DNA of 9,975 nucleotides, taken from NCBI GenBank assembly GCA_019247865.1, contig JAFBAJ010000150.1, positions 1 through 9,975 on the forward strand, given 5' to 3'. Source of the DNA: Acidobacteriota bacterium. Its GTDB lineage: Bacteria; Acidobacteriota; Blastocatellia; Pyrinomonadales; Pyrinomonadaceae. This document shows, piece by piece, positions 1-7,003 of the stretch. Position numbers and translations under genes: made by a program. Each line of letters opens with the position of its first letter. Position 1 is the stretch's first letter. A model generated the notes under the pieces. It was not told the origin of the DNA, searched no databases, and saw only the letters and a list, made by a program, of their open reading frames with translations.

Positions 1-2
1 TT

Positions 3-800
3 ACGCAGCCGCGTCGTCGTATGCGAGAGGCGACGCGTGATGAGGTCTCCCGTCCGAGTCCATCTGCCGGTCGCAGGGTCATACAGCTCTGCTGTGTTGG
101 TGACGAAGAGCCCGAAAGTGCTCTGGCTGTTTCCGCCTGCGATCAGGACTTTGCCGTTCGGCAGCAGCACCGCTTCGGTGGCGTCACGGCGCACACTGAG
201 GCTCCCTGTGACGCTCCAAGTTCCCGTCGCAGGGTTGTAGAGTTCCGCGCTATCGAGAATGTTGTTGTTGTCTGTTCCGCCCGCGACCAGCACGCTGCCG
301 TCACGCAGGAGCACAGCCGTGTGGGCAAAGCGTCCCGCGTTGAGATTCCCGGTGTTGCTCCAAGTTCCCGTCGCCGGGTCGTAGAGCTCTGCGCGTGTGA
401 CAAGCCCGCTGAAGCCGAAACCGCCCGCGACCAGCACCTTGCCGTTCGACAGCAGCGTCGCCGTGTGATTGATGCGGCCGGTGTTGAGGCTGCCCGTGCT
501 GCTCCACTGTCCGGTCGCAGGATTATAAAGCTCCGCGTGTGCGGAGCGACCGGCGTTGGTATCTCCGCCCACAACCAGGACTCGACCGTCCGGTAAGAGC
601 GTCGCCGTGTGGTTGATGCGCCCCTCTATGATATTCCCGGTCAGCGTCCAGGTTCCCGTCGCCGGGTCGTAGAGTTCCGCACTGTTAAAGAGAGTTCCGC
701 TGCTGCTGCTTCCACCTGCTACCAACACCTTGCCGTTAAGCAGGAGCGTCGCCGTGTGACCGGCGCGACCTGTATTCAGGCTCCCCGTCATCAGCCATCT
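3..800 (-). repeat. Kelch-type propeller repeats at the visible C-terminal end of the giant protein
   Basis: From about residue 1250 to the edge there are five complete units of about 48 residues and part of a sixth. Each reads TG(S/N)L, GRxxHTATLL, NGKVLVAGG, AELY(D/N)PATG, TW. The GG after a hydrophobic strand and the later Y/W pair are the Kelch hallmarks. A propeller normally needs six or seven blades, so at least one more blade should lie left of the window. The fifth unit deviates (RRDATEAVLL instead of GRxxHTATLL). Confidence 0.85.
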
Positions 801-3800
801 CGGAGCGACGGCGACGACAGTGATGCTGACGGTCGCGGTGTTCGAGAGCGCCGCTCCATCGCTCGCTTGATAAGTGAAGCTGTCAGTCCCCGCGAAATTG
901 GCTGCGGGCGTATAGCTGAACGAGCCGTCCGCGTTCAAAGTGAGCGCGCCGTTCGCCGTGCCGTTGACGAGCACGGCCGACAGCGCAACTCCATCCGTGT
1001 CCGCGTCGTTGCCGAGCACGCCCGGAGCGGCAACGTTCAGTGTCGTGCCCTGATTGGTGCTGTAGCTGTCGTTGACTGCCGACGGCGGATCGTTGACCGG
1101 ATTGATGCTGATGTTGACGGTCGCCACGTTAGAGCTGAGGCTGCCGTCACTGGCTCTGTAAGTGAACGAATCGCCCCCGTTGTAATTGCTCGCCGGTGTG
1201 TAGCTGAATGAGCCGTTGGCGTTCCAACCGAGCGAACCGTGCGACGGCCCGGACACGAGCAGCGCCGCCAGCGTGTTGCCCTCCGGGTCGCTGTCATTGC
1301 CGAGCACGCCCGGCACAGGAACGTTGAGCGATGCGTCCTCATTGGTCGAATAGCTATCGCCGACCGCCACCGGCGCATCGTTGACGGGAGTCACTGTGAC
1401 CGCGACCGTCGCCGTGTCCGTCCTTCCATGCCCGTCATTAACCGTATAAGTGAACGCATCTGCGCCGTTGTAGTTCGCGTTCGGCGCATACTTCACAGTC
1501 CCGTCCGCATTGATGGAAACAGCGCCGTGCACAGCCTGCGTGACGCCTTCGACCGAGAGCGCGTCGCCGTCCGCGTCCGTGTCGTTGCCGAGCACATTGA
1601 CATTGACGGCCACGTCTTCCGGCGTCGTCGCCGCATCGTCCCGCGCGTCGGGCGCGTCGTTGACCGCGCCGACGTTGATCGTGACGACGGCGATGTTGGA
1701 ACCCACAACGCCGTCATGCGCTTGATAAGTAAAGCTATCCGCGCCGTAGAAGTCTGCGGCGGGCGTGTAGTTGAAAGAGCCGTCCGCGTTGAGCGTCAGC
1801 GAACCGTGCGATGGGCCGGACACGAGCACGGCCGTCAGCGCGTCGCCTTCCGCGTCCGTGTCATTGGCTAAGACTCCCGCCGCGGCATTCACGCTGAGGC
1901 CGCTGTCTTCATTGACAGCATAGCTCTCATTGTTCGCCACCGGCGCGTCGTTGGATGCGTTGACGGTCACAGACACGTTCGCCGTGTCGCTGCCCGCAGC
2001 CGCGCAGCCGATGGAATACGTGAAGGAGTCCGCGCCGTTGAAATTGGCGTTCGGGGTATACCGGAGCGTGCCATCTGGATTGATGATGACGGAGCCGTGC
2101 GCGCCCTGCGTCACGGACGTGACGTTGACCGCGCTGCAATCCCCGCCGGTATCATTGGCTCGGACGTTGATGTTGACGGCTGTGTCCTCGTTCGTGCTCG
2201 CCGCATCATCCACTGCGTCGGGCGGGTCGTTGACGGGATTGACAGTGACCGTCACGGTCGCAGTGTCAGTGCCGCCGTTACCGTCCGTGATCCGGTAGGT
2301 GAAGCTGTCGCTCCCGTTGAAGTTCGCGTTCGGCGTGTAGACCAGCGCGCCTCCGCCGCCGCTCGTGACCGTGCCGTTGAGCCCCTGCGTGAAGCTGCTG
2401 ATGGTGAGAGCGTCGCCGTCCGGGTCTGTGTCATTAGCCAGCACGCCGACAGAGACGGGCGTGTCTTCGTTGGTCGCGGCCGCATCGTCCACCGCGTCGG
2501 GCGGCCTGTTGGACGCCGTCACCACGCGGCAGGCTGAGAACTCGGAGGTGTTGCCAGCGGGGTCGGTCGCCGTCGCGGTCAGGATTTGGCCCGCCGGAAC
2601 GACGAAGGGCAGCGTGGCTGTGAAGCTTCCGCCGCAGGCAGCGCCGGTCGTCACGTTCGCAGAGCCGAGATAAGTTCGTCCCTCGCCGAACCCGTAGGCG
2701 GCACACGAATCGTTGGCGTAGAAGTCGAGCGTGTAGACGGTCGAAGGATTGCTATCGAGCGTGCCCTGCACGGTCGTCGCGCCGCCGCCGCTCGAAGCGG
2801 AGCTGAGGACGGGATAGTTCTGTAGACCGTTGGCCGCGCCGTCGCCGTCGCAGGGATCGTTCGCGGTCAGCCAGTCGCGCCCCACATCAATCCCTAAGCC
2901 TTCGTTGGAGTAGATGGAATTGCCGACGACGGTGGCGCTGCCGCTGGTGACGACCACGCCTGAGCCGTAATCAATGGTGCGCTCGATGATGCTGAAGGCG
3001 ATGCGATTGCCTGCGCCGCTCGCTCTACCGCCGATGAGGTTGCCGTCGCCGCCCACGCTCACGCCGAAGTTGAGGTTGCCGAGCGCGCTCGCGCCGTCCG
3101 CTTTCGTGCCGATGAAGTTGCCCTGCACGATGGTGTTGTTTGAAGCGATGTACACGCCGCCCAGCCCGTTGGCCGAGATGACGTTCCCCGCGCCCGGCTC
3201 CGTGCCGCCGATGAGCGCGTTCGCGGCCTGCTCGACGTGCACGCCGCTGTAGCCGTTGCCTAAAGCCTGTGTGCCAGTCACGTCTGTGCCGATGTAGTTG
3301 CCCTGCACCTTGTTGCCGGAGTTCCCTATCGCGACGCCGACCACGACGTTACCCGAGATGATGTTGCGCGCTTCGGGCGTAGTGCCCCCGACCGTGTTGT
3401 TGTTCGCGTTGTTGTTGAGGATGATGCCGTGGACGGCGTTCGGCACCGCGAAGGTGCCGGTCGCGTCCGTGCCGATGTAGTTGCCCTGGATCAGATTGTC
3501 GTTCGCGCCGCAGCAGGCTGCGATGCCGCTCGAAGTGAGGCTGTTGTAGTTGTTCCCGGAGATGACGTTGCGCGCGCCCGCGAATGTGCCGCCGACGGTG
3601 TTGCCGTTCGTGTTGAGGAACACACCGCTGCCGTTGCCGAGCGCGGCCGCGCCGGCGGCGTTCGTGCCGATATAATTGCCCTGAATCAGATTCCTGGTCG
3701 CCGTCGCAGTAGCAATGCCATTGCTAAGGTTGATGCCGAAAGAACCGTTGCCCGAAATGACATTGCGTGCCGAAGGGCTCGTGCCGCCGATGACGTTGTC

Positions 3801-4550
3801 ATTGGCCGTCCCCGCCGTGCCATCGGGTTTGAAGCCTCCGGCGCTAATCAACACGCCGCCGTTGAGATTGCCCGCCACGCTGAAGCTGTAATCGGCGGAG
3901 ACGGCCGTGCCCGCGACGTTTGTGCCGATGAAGTTTCCGCGCAGGATGTTCCGCGATGCGCCCGCGTTGGTTCGGGAACCGTCTAAGGAGACGGCTACGT
4001 TGAAGCCGTGAATCACGAGGCCCTGCACGACGCAATCGCTCGCGCCGATGGTGAGGGCCGTGCCCTGCGACAGAGTCTGATCTTTGAGCTCGATCTGCAA
4101 CACTGCGTTGTTGCCGGTGACGAGCGTGTTCTCGCTCGCACCCGGCTGGCTGTAGCCGTCAATCGTCAACGCGTCGGTGATGACCGGCAGCCCGCCGCCG
4201 ATGTTGATCGTGTGCGGCCCCGCGCCGGAGATGGCGAACTCGATGGTGTCCGCGCCCGGATTGAGATTGGCTGCGCGGATCGCCGCACGCAGCGAGCCGG
4301 GAGTCGGGCTGTTGTTATCCAGATTGTCCGCGACCGTGTTGACGGTGTAGGTCGTCCCGGAGAGCGGCACGAGGAGAGCCGGCGCGTGCATCATCCGGTG
4401 GAAGCTCGTCAGAATGGCGAGCGGCGTTGATGCAGGCGGCTGTGCGGGAGCGTTCCCGTTGGAAGCGCCGGTGCTGACGAAGGCCAGCGATTGAGTCAAC
4501 GCGAAGCTCGCGGCCAGCAGGATCGTCACCCAGAGGAGTTTCTTTCTCAT
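3..4550 (-). CDS. Giant secreted beta-helix / cadherin-like / Kelch repeat protein (C-terminus beyond window)
   Basis: The frame is open without a stop from ATG 4550 to the window edge, giving 1,516 visible codons; bases 1-2 begin the next codon, so the gene is partial at its 3' end. Residues 1 to about 24 form a signal peptide (basic MRKK, then a hydrophobic stretch). Around residues 80-95 is a GSLRAAIRAAN motif, a variant of the CSLREAI motif that often precedes secreted beta-helices. Residues of about 100-575 form a right-handed beta-helix, residues 681-1248 six cadherin-like repeats, and 1250 to the edge Kelch repeats. A GGAG at 4559-4562 sits 8 nt before the ATG. The gene follows the delta-60 protein by 24 nt and is probably co-transcribed with it. 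The protein is likely exported and acts outside the cytoplasmic membrane, perhaps in adhesion or polymer binding; that role is inferred, and no catalytic motif was seen. An anchoring or secretion signal may lie in the missing C-terminus. Confidence 0.9.
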   Translation of the reverse strand, partial: MRKKLLWVTILLAASFALTQSLAFVSTGASNGNAPAQPPASTPLAILTSFHRMMHAPALLVPLSGTTYTVNTVADNLDNNSPTPGSLRAAIRAANLNPGADTIEFAISGAGPHTINIGGGLPVITDALTIDGYSQPGASENTLVTGNNAVLQIELKDQTLSQGTALTIGASDCVVQGLVIHGFNVAVSLDGSRTNAGASRNILRGNFIGTNVAGTAVSADYSFSVAGNLNGGVLISAGGFKPDGTAGTANDNVIGGTSPSARNVISGNGSFGINLSNGIATATATRNLIQGNYIGTNAAGAAALGNGSGVFLNTNGNTVGGTFAGARNVISGNNYNSLTSSGIAACCGANDNLIQGNYIGTDATGTFAVPNAVHGIILNNNANNNTVGGTTPEARNIISGNVVVGVAIGNSGNKVQGNYIGTDVTGTQALGNGYSGVHVEQAANALIGGTEPGAGNVISANGLGGVYIASNNTIVQGNFIGTKADGASALGNLNFGVSVGGDGNLIGGRASGAGNRIAFSIIERTIDYGSGVVVTSGSATVVGNSIYSNEGLGIDVGRDWLTANDPCDGDGAANGLQNYPVLSSASSGGGATTVQGTLDSNPSTVYTLDFYANDSCAAYGFGEGRTYLGSANVTTGAACGGSFTATLPFVVPAGQILTATATDPAGNTSEFSACRVVTASNRPPDAVDDAAATNEDTPVSVGVLANDTDPDGDALTISSFTQGLNGTVTSGGGGALVYTPNANFNGSDSFTYRITDGNGGTDTATVTVTVNPVNDPPDAVDDAASTNEDTAVNINVRANDTGGDCSAVNVTSVTQGAHGSVIINPDGTLRYTPNANFNGADSFTYSIGCAAAGSDTANVSVTVNASNDAPVANNESYAVNEDSGLSVNAAAGVLANDTDAEGDALTAVLVSGPSHGSLTLNADGSFNYTPAADFYGADSFTYQAHDGVVGSNIAVVTINVGAVNDAPDARDDAATTPEDVAVNVNVLGNDTDADGDALSVEGVTQAVHGAVSINADGTVKYAPNANYNGADAFTYTVNDGHGRTDTATVAVTVTPVNDAPVAVGDSYSTNEDASLNVPVPGVLGNDSDPEGNTLAALLVSGPSHGSLGWNANGSFSYTPASNYNGGDSFTYRASDGSLSSNVATVNISINPVNDPPSAVNDSYSTNQGTTLNVAAPGVLGNDADTDGVALSAVLVNGTANGALTLNADGSFSYTPAANFAGTDSFTYQASDGAALSNTATVSITVVAVAPRWLMTGSLNTGRAGHTATLLLNGKVLVAGGSSSSGTLFNSAELYDPATGTWTLTGNIIEGRINHTATLLPDGRVLVVGGDTNAGRSAHAELYNPATGQWSSTGSLNTGRINHTATLLSNGKVLVAGGFGFSGLVTRAELYDPATGTWSNTGNLNAGRFAHTAVLLRDGSVLVAGGTDNNNILDSAELYNPATGTWSVTGSLSVRRDATEAVLLPNGKVLIAGGNSQSTFGLFVTNTAELYDPATGRWTRTGDLITRRLSHTTTRLR
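807..2510 (-). repeat. Six tandem cadherin-like (tandem-95 / VCBS-type) repeats in the giant protein
   Basis: This region encodes residues 681-1248: six units of about 95 residues, each opening with an N(D/R)xPxAxxD motif and a TNED-like motif. The units continue through VLxND(T/S)D(P/A)(D/E)G(D/N), HGS(L/V), NxDG(S/T)xxYTPxANF, (G/A)xDSFTY and an xxDG turn, closing on an xVxITV strand. The acidic DTDxDGD segment is the usual calcium-binding type of such extracellular beta-sandwich repeats. Units 3, 5 and 6 are closest to one another (shared LV(S/N)G and NxDGSFxYTPA). Unit 6 has NQG in place of NED. Unit 2 lacks the acidic segment and instead has a Cys pair. Confidence 0.85.
2825..4253 (-). 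repeat. Right-handed beta-helix repeats (IGT / GGT type) in the giant protein
   Basis: This region encodes roughly residues 100-575. Two short patterns alternate. One is GN(Y/F)IGT(N/D/K) followed by xxGxxAxGN, seen five times (for example IQGNYIGTNAAGAAALGN). The other is (V/I)GGT followed by ARNVISGN or a variant, also seen five times. Such Asn/Gly ladders with short hydrophobic beta strands are typical of secreted parallel beta-helix proteins. It ends in a DxDGDGxxNGLQNYPVL-like segment (near 2810-2860) that commonly closes this type of helix. No polysaccharide-lyase catalytic set was recognised, so binding or a structural role is as likely as enzymatic activity. Confidence 0.8.
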
Positions 4551-4558
4551 CTTCTCTT

Positions 4559-4562
4559 CTCC
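4559..4562 (-). promoter_or_regulatory. Ribosome binding site of the giant repeat protein
   Basis: GGAG on the minus strand lies 8 nt before ATG 4550, within a purine-rich GGAGAAGAGAAG tract in the 24-nt gap after the preceding stop codon. It supports this ATG as the start, directly before the MRKK signal peptide. Confidence 0.6.
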
Positions 4563-4574
4563 AGAGCTTTAAGG

Positions 4575-6572
4575 TTATGGGAGATAGGCGGAAGGCACAG
4601 GCACGTCTCCGTTCTGTCCGAAGAGCTGCGCGCTCGGCCCGGTCGTTGATGGCAGCAGGTACCACGCGCCCGTCGAGGGGCGAAAGACGGCGATGTCCAG
4701 CTCCGCGTCGCCGTCATAGTCTCCGGGCGTCGGCATGTCGCCGTTCGCGCCAAAGGTCTGCGCGCTGAATCCATCAAGGCTCTGCTGCAAGTACCAGACG
4801 TTGGTGGATGGGCGGAAGAGTGCGAGGTCGGCTCGGCCGTCGCCGTCGTAATCTCCGTGTACGGGCCGGTCGCCGTTGCTGCCGAAGAGCTGCGCGCTCA
4901 GTCCCGCAGTTGATTGCAGCAAGTACCACGCGCCGTTTGAAGGACGAAAGACGGCTGGGTCTGCACGCTCATCCCCGTCGTAGTCATCCGGGACGGGCAG
5001 GTCGCCGTTGGCTCCGAAGCTTTCCACACGCAGCGTGCTGTCGAAGCTTTTCAGGATGTACCAGTTCCCGTTCGCCGGACGAAAGACGGCGATATCCGTC
5101 CTGCTGTCGCCGTCGTAATCGGCTGCGACCGGAAGGTCTGTGGAGAGGCCCCAGAGGGTCGCGCCGTAATTGGCCGCCGGGTTCAGGTTTGTGTACCAGG
5201 TCGAGTTCGCGGGGCGGAAGACTGCGAAGTTCGTCATGCCGTCTCCGTCATAATCTCCGGGCACAGGGATGTCTCCATTGACGCCGAAGGCTTGAAAGCC
5301 GTTCGCGCCGTTGGAGCTGAGCAGGTCATACCAGATGCTGTTCGAGGGACGATAGACGCTGAGGTCTGTCCGCTGGTCGCCGTCAAAATCGGCGCGGGCC
5401 CGGCTCAGGTCGAGCAGCCGCGCGACCTTTGGGCGCGGCGCGCCGCCGATGGTCGTGAAATTGCCGCCGATGAAAACTCTGCCGGTCGCGTGTCGAGCGA
5501 TGGCGCGCACCAGGGCGTTGGCTCCGCCCATCGGATAGAACGGGTCGAGCGTGCCGTCTGCTTTGAGCCGCGCGATGGTGAAGCGCAGCGCTCCGTTGAT
5601 GATGCCGAAATTTCCGCCGATCAGAATTTTGCCGTCCGGCTGGACGACTATCGCGCGCACTTCGCCGTTCGCGTTCGTCGTGAACGAAGCGTCAACGGTT
5701 CCGTCCGCGTTGAGCCGCGCGATGCCACTGCGCGCCGCGCCGCTGATGTGGGCGAAGAAGCCGCCCGCCAGGATTTTTCCGTCCGGTTGAACGGCGAGCT
5801 TGAAGATCGTATTGTCCGCGCCGTCGCCGACATTGAAACCGGCGTCATACGTGCCGTCCTGATTGAGACGCGCCAGCATCGTGCGCGTCGTGCCGGTGAT
5901 GATAAAGCTGCCGCCGACGACGATCTTCCCGTCCGCCTGTAAAGCGACCGCGTAGACATCGTTGGAAAGACCGGCCGCGAGGCCGAGCGCGGTTTCCAGC
6001 GTGCCGTTCGGATTGAGCCGCACGATGCCGCGCGACTGCACGCCGTCGAAGTTCCCCAACTGACCGGCGACGATAATTTTTCCGTCCGGCTGGAGCACGA
6101 TCTCATCCGCGAACGAGCCGCCGTTGTTGATGCTGAACGTAGGGTCGAGCGCCCCGCTGGCGTCGAGCCGCACGACGGCTCGCACGTCCAGGTTGATGAG
6201 GAAAGAGCCGCCGACCAGTATCTTCCCGTCCGGCTGGACGACGATGGCCTGCACCGCGCCGAGGCTTCCGCCGCCGAAGGATTGCAAAGGCGCGTTAAAG
6301 GTCGCGTCGAGCGAGCCGTCCCGGTTGAGCCGCGCCAGAAAAACGCGCGTCGTGCCGTTGATGCTATGAAAAGAGCCGCCGACCAGAGCTTTGCCGTCCG
6401 GTTGAACGGCGACCGCGTAGACATCCGGCGGGCTGCCGTCTGTGCGTGTCAGAGCGCCCGCGTTGAAACTGAGATCTACATCACCCGGAGCGGCGTTGAC
6501 GGAGCGCCCGGCTCCGATCAGGATCAGGAAGAGCACGAATAGAATTGATTGGCTGAAAGTATGACTGCGCAT
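4575..6572 (-). CDS. Secreted delta-60 repeat / FG-GAP-like repeat protein
   Basis: Complete 665-residue protein. Residues 1-27 are a signal peptide with a long hydrophobic core and a probable cleavage after VNA. Mature residues 28-37 (APGDVDLSFN) match the usual opening of delta-60 proteins. Seven delta-60 repeats follow at about 50-392, each with (V/L)QPDGKI(L/V)VGG and (V/A)RLNxDGTxDxxF; the seventh is degenerate (RHATGRVFIGG). Residues 395-665 hold six FG-GAP/VCBS-like repeats with DYDGDxxxD calcium-type loops and AVFRPSNxxWY, ending in a short seventh piece (NGDVPVPSAYLP). The start is set by an AAGGAGG site just upstream. The protein is expected to be exported and to fold as two propeller-like modules; the ligand is unknown. 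It sits between the small first gene and the giant repeat protein in one likely operon. Confidence 0.95.
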   Translation of the reverse strand: MRSHTFSQSILFVLFLILIGAGRSVNAAPGDVDLSFNAGALTRTDGSPPDVYAVAVQPDGKALVGGSFHSINGTTRVFLARLNRDGSLDATFNAPLQSFGGGSLGAVQAIVVQPDGKILVGGSFLINLDVRAVVRLDASGALDPTFSINNGGSFADEIVLQPDGKIIVAGQLGNFDGVQSRGIVRLNPNGTLETALGLAAGLSNDVYAVALQADGKIVVGGSFIITGTTRTMLARLNQDGTYDAGFNVGDGADNTIFKLAVQPDGKILAGGFFAHISGAARSGIARLNADGTVDASFTTNANGEVRAIVVQPDGKILIGGNFGIINGALRFTIARLKADGTLDPFYPMGGANALVRAIARHATGRVFIGGNFTTIGGAPRPKVARLLDLSRARADFDGDQRTDLSVYRPSNSIWYDLLSSNGANGFQAFGVNGDIPVPGDYDGDGMTNFAVFRPANSTWYTNLNPAANYGATLWGLSTDLPVAADYDGDSRTDIAVFRPANGNWYILKSFDSTLRVESFGANGDLPVPDDYDGDERADPAVFRPSNGAWYLLQSTAGLSAQLFGSNGDRPVHGDYDGDGRADLALFRPSTNVWYLQQSLDGFSAQTFGANGDMPTPGDYDGDAELDIAVFRPSTGAWYLLPSTTGPSAQLFGQNGDVPVPSAYLP
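4578..5390 (-). repeat. FG-GAP / VCBS-like repeat array with DxDGDxxxD loops
   Basis: Residues 395-665 of the 665-residue protein carry six units of about 45 residues. Their loops are DFDGDQRTD, DYDGDGMTN, DYDGDSRTD, DYDGDERAD, DYDGDGRAD and DYDGDAELD, each followed by (A/S)(V/L)(F/Y)RP(S/A) and WY. The spacing of acidic residues matches an EF-hand-like calcium loop, a known feature of this repeat class. Unit 2 ends in Asn instead of Asp. The array closes with a truncated seventh unit, which looks like a natural C-terminus because the coding frame is intact up to the stop. Confidence 0.85.
5397..6425 (-). repeat. Delta-60 repeat array
   Basis: Seven units of roughly 45-55 residues occupy residues 50-392 of the 665-residue protein. 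The recurring core is QPDGKI(L/V)(V/I)GG, followed about 20 residues later by ARLNxDG(T/S)xDxxF. On the plus strand the DNA shows the recurrent reverse-complement word for this core near 5630, 5780, 5930, 6080, 6230 and 6400. Units 1-6 keep the motif; unit 7 has lost QPDGK. Confidence 0.85.
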
Positions 6573-6576
6573 TACG

Positions 6577-6583
6577 CCTCCTT
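6577..6583 (-). promoter_or_regulatory. Strong ribosome binding site of the delta-60 protein
   Basis: AAGGAGG on the minus strand lies 4 nt before ATG 6572, in the 26-nt gap after the stop of the small upstream gene. It is preceded by a run of seven T (6584-6590). This is the best Shine-Dalgarno match in the window and fixes the start of the secreted protein. Confidence 0.8.
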
Positions 6584-6598
6584 AAAAAAACTTCGACT

Positions 6599-6862
6599 TC
6601 ATCTTCCGAGCAACTGCTTGAGAGCGCACCACAGACGGCGTTTGGGCATGGCTTGAGTCCCGCTTTCGTCGGCGGCGGCCACTTGCCCGTCGTGCACATC
6701 TGTCGCAACGAGAGAGGCTTCGGGCAGGCTCGGCGCGAGCCCCAGGAGGACTTCGATGGCCGCCTGTGCCTCGGCCGGATCAGGCGACGCAGCGGCGTCC
6801 TCCCTGATGACCGTCGTCCGGCGGCTGTACCTGACGATTTCAACTCGACGGGTTCGCTTCAA
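6599..6862 (-). CDS. Small hypothetical protein, TTG start, first gene of the surface-protein operon
   Basis: I do not recognise a function. From TTG 6862 it encodes 87 residues. The N-terminus is strongly basic and strand-like (KRTRRVEIVRYSRRTTVIRE). The middle (about 22-70) is Ala-rich and acidic, with a short helix-like stretch AAIEVLLGL. The C-terminus is basic again (MPKRRLWCALKQLLGR). No signal peptide or membrane helix is visible, so it is probably cytoplasmic. TTG 6862 is preferred because an AGGAG box lies 6 nt upstream. An in-frame ATG at 6931 would add 23 residues encoded across the intergenic promoter region and lacks such a box. Its stop lies 26 nt before the delta-60 gene, so the two are likely co-transcribed. 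Confidence is moderate: coding potential rests on the ribosome site, spacing and codon use. Confidence 0.65.
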   Translation of the reverse strand: MKRTRRVEIVRYSRRTTVIREDAAASPDPAEAQAAIEVLLGLAPSLPEASLVATDVHDGQVAAADESGTQAMPKRRLWCALKQLLGR

Positions 6863-6865
6863 AGC

Positions 6866-6872
6866 TCTCTCC
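6866..6872 (-). promoter_or_regulatory. Ribosome binding site deciding the TTG start of the small gene
   Basis: AGGAGAG on the minus strand ends 3 nt before TTG 6862; its AGGAG core is 5-6 nt away, a good distance. No comparable site precedes the in-frame ATG at 6931, so this element favours the shorter, TTG-initiated product. Confidence 0.55.
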
Positions 6873-6880
6873 TTTTGCCT

Positions 6881-6910
6881 GTGACAAGTAACAGACTGTC
6901 GGTCTATAAT
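6881..6910 (+). promoter_or_regulatory. Near-consensus sigma-70 promoter reading toward the winged-helix gene
   Basis: The -35 box GTGACA (6881-6886, one mismatch to TTGACA) and a perfect -10 box TATAAT (6905-6910) are separated by 18 bp. Transcription would start near 6917 and give a leader of about 160 nt before ATG 7080. The promoter lies in the divergent intergenic region, about 20 bp from the start of the leftward operon, so a protein bound here could affect both directions. Activity has not been shown; the call rests on the two boxes and their position. Confidence 0.6.
6891..6899. promoter_or_regulatory. Short palindrome ACAG-A-CTGT inside the promoter spacer
   Basis: A 9-bp perfect inverted repeat around a central A lies between the -35 and -10 boxes of the rightward promoter. 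Outside it, GACA (6883-6886) and TGTC (6897-6900) form a second, looser inverted pair. A repressor bound here would block the promoter. It is short enough to arise by chance, so this is only a candidate operator. Confidence 0.25.
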
Positions 6911-7003
6911 CTCCGGCAGAATTTTCCGCACGACGTCCCGCGTGCCCTGTCAACATTCATGCGCTGCGCCGGGAAGTTACCCCAGAGCCGGCGCGCTGTA
7001 ACG

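Noticed and set aside
21..2825. Long plus-strand open frames such as 21-596, 609-1211, 1239-1871 and 2097-2537
   Set aside because: They lie antisense to the giant repeat protein, have Arg/Ala/Val-rich low-complexity translations that mirror its repeats, and have no ribosome sites or recognisable motifs.
4578..6425. Regularly spaced DNA repeats as a CRISPR or non-coding tandem array
   Set aside because: The periodicity is explained by protein repeats (delta-60 and FG-GAP units); the copies are imperfect, in frame, and have no unique spacers.
3429..6542. Plus-strand frames 3429-3986, 4008-4430, 4808-5281 and 5292-5942, and minus-strand frame 5648-6424
   Set aside because: They are shadows of the two secreted repeat proteins in other frames; the true frames have signal peptides, ribosome sites and regular repeat motifs.
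6584..6590. Run of seven T on the minus strand after the small gene as an intrinsic terminator
   Set aside because: No GC-rich hairpin precedes it, and it lies immediately before the strong ribosome site of the next gene.
6863..6931. Upstream ATG 6931 as start of the small minus-strand gene
   Set aside because: The added 23 residues would be encoded across the divergent promoter and lack a ribosome site; TTG 6862 has an AGGAG box at proper spacing.
6948..6953. Perfect TTGACA on the minus strand as -35 of the surface operon
   Set aside because: At 16-19 bp spacing the only possible -10 hexamers are G/C-rich (for example TGCGGA), so no matching -10 box supports it.
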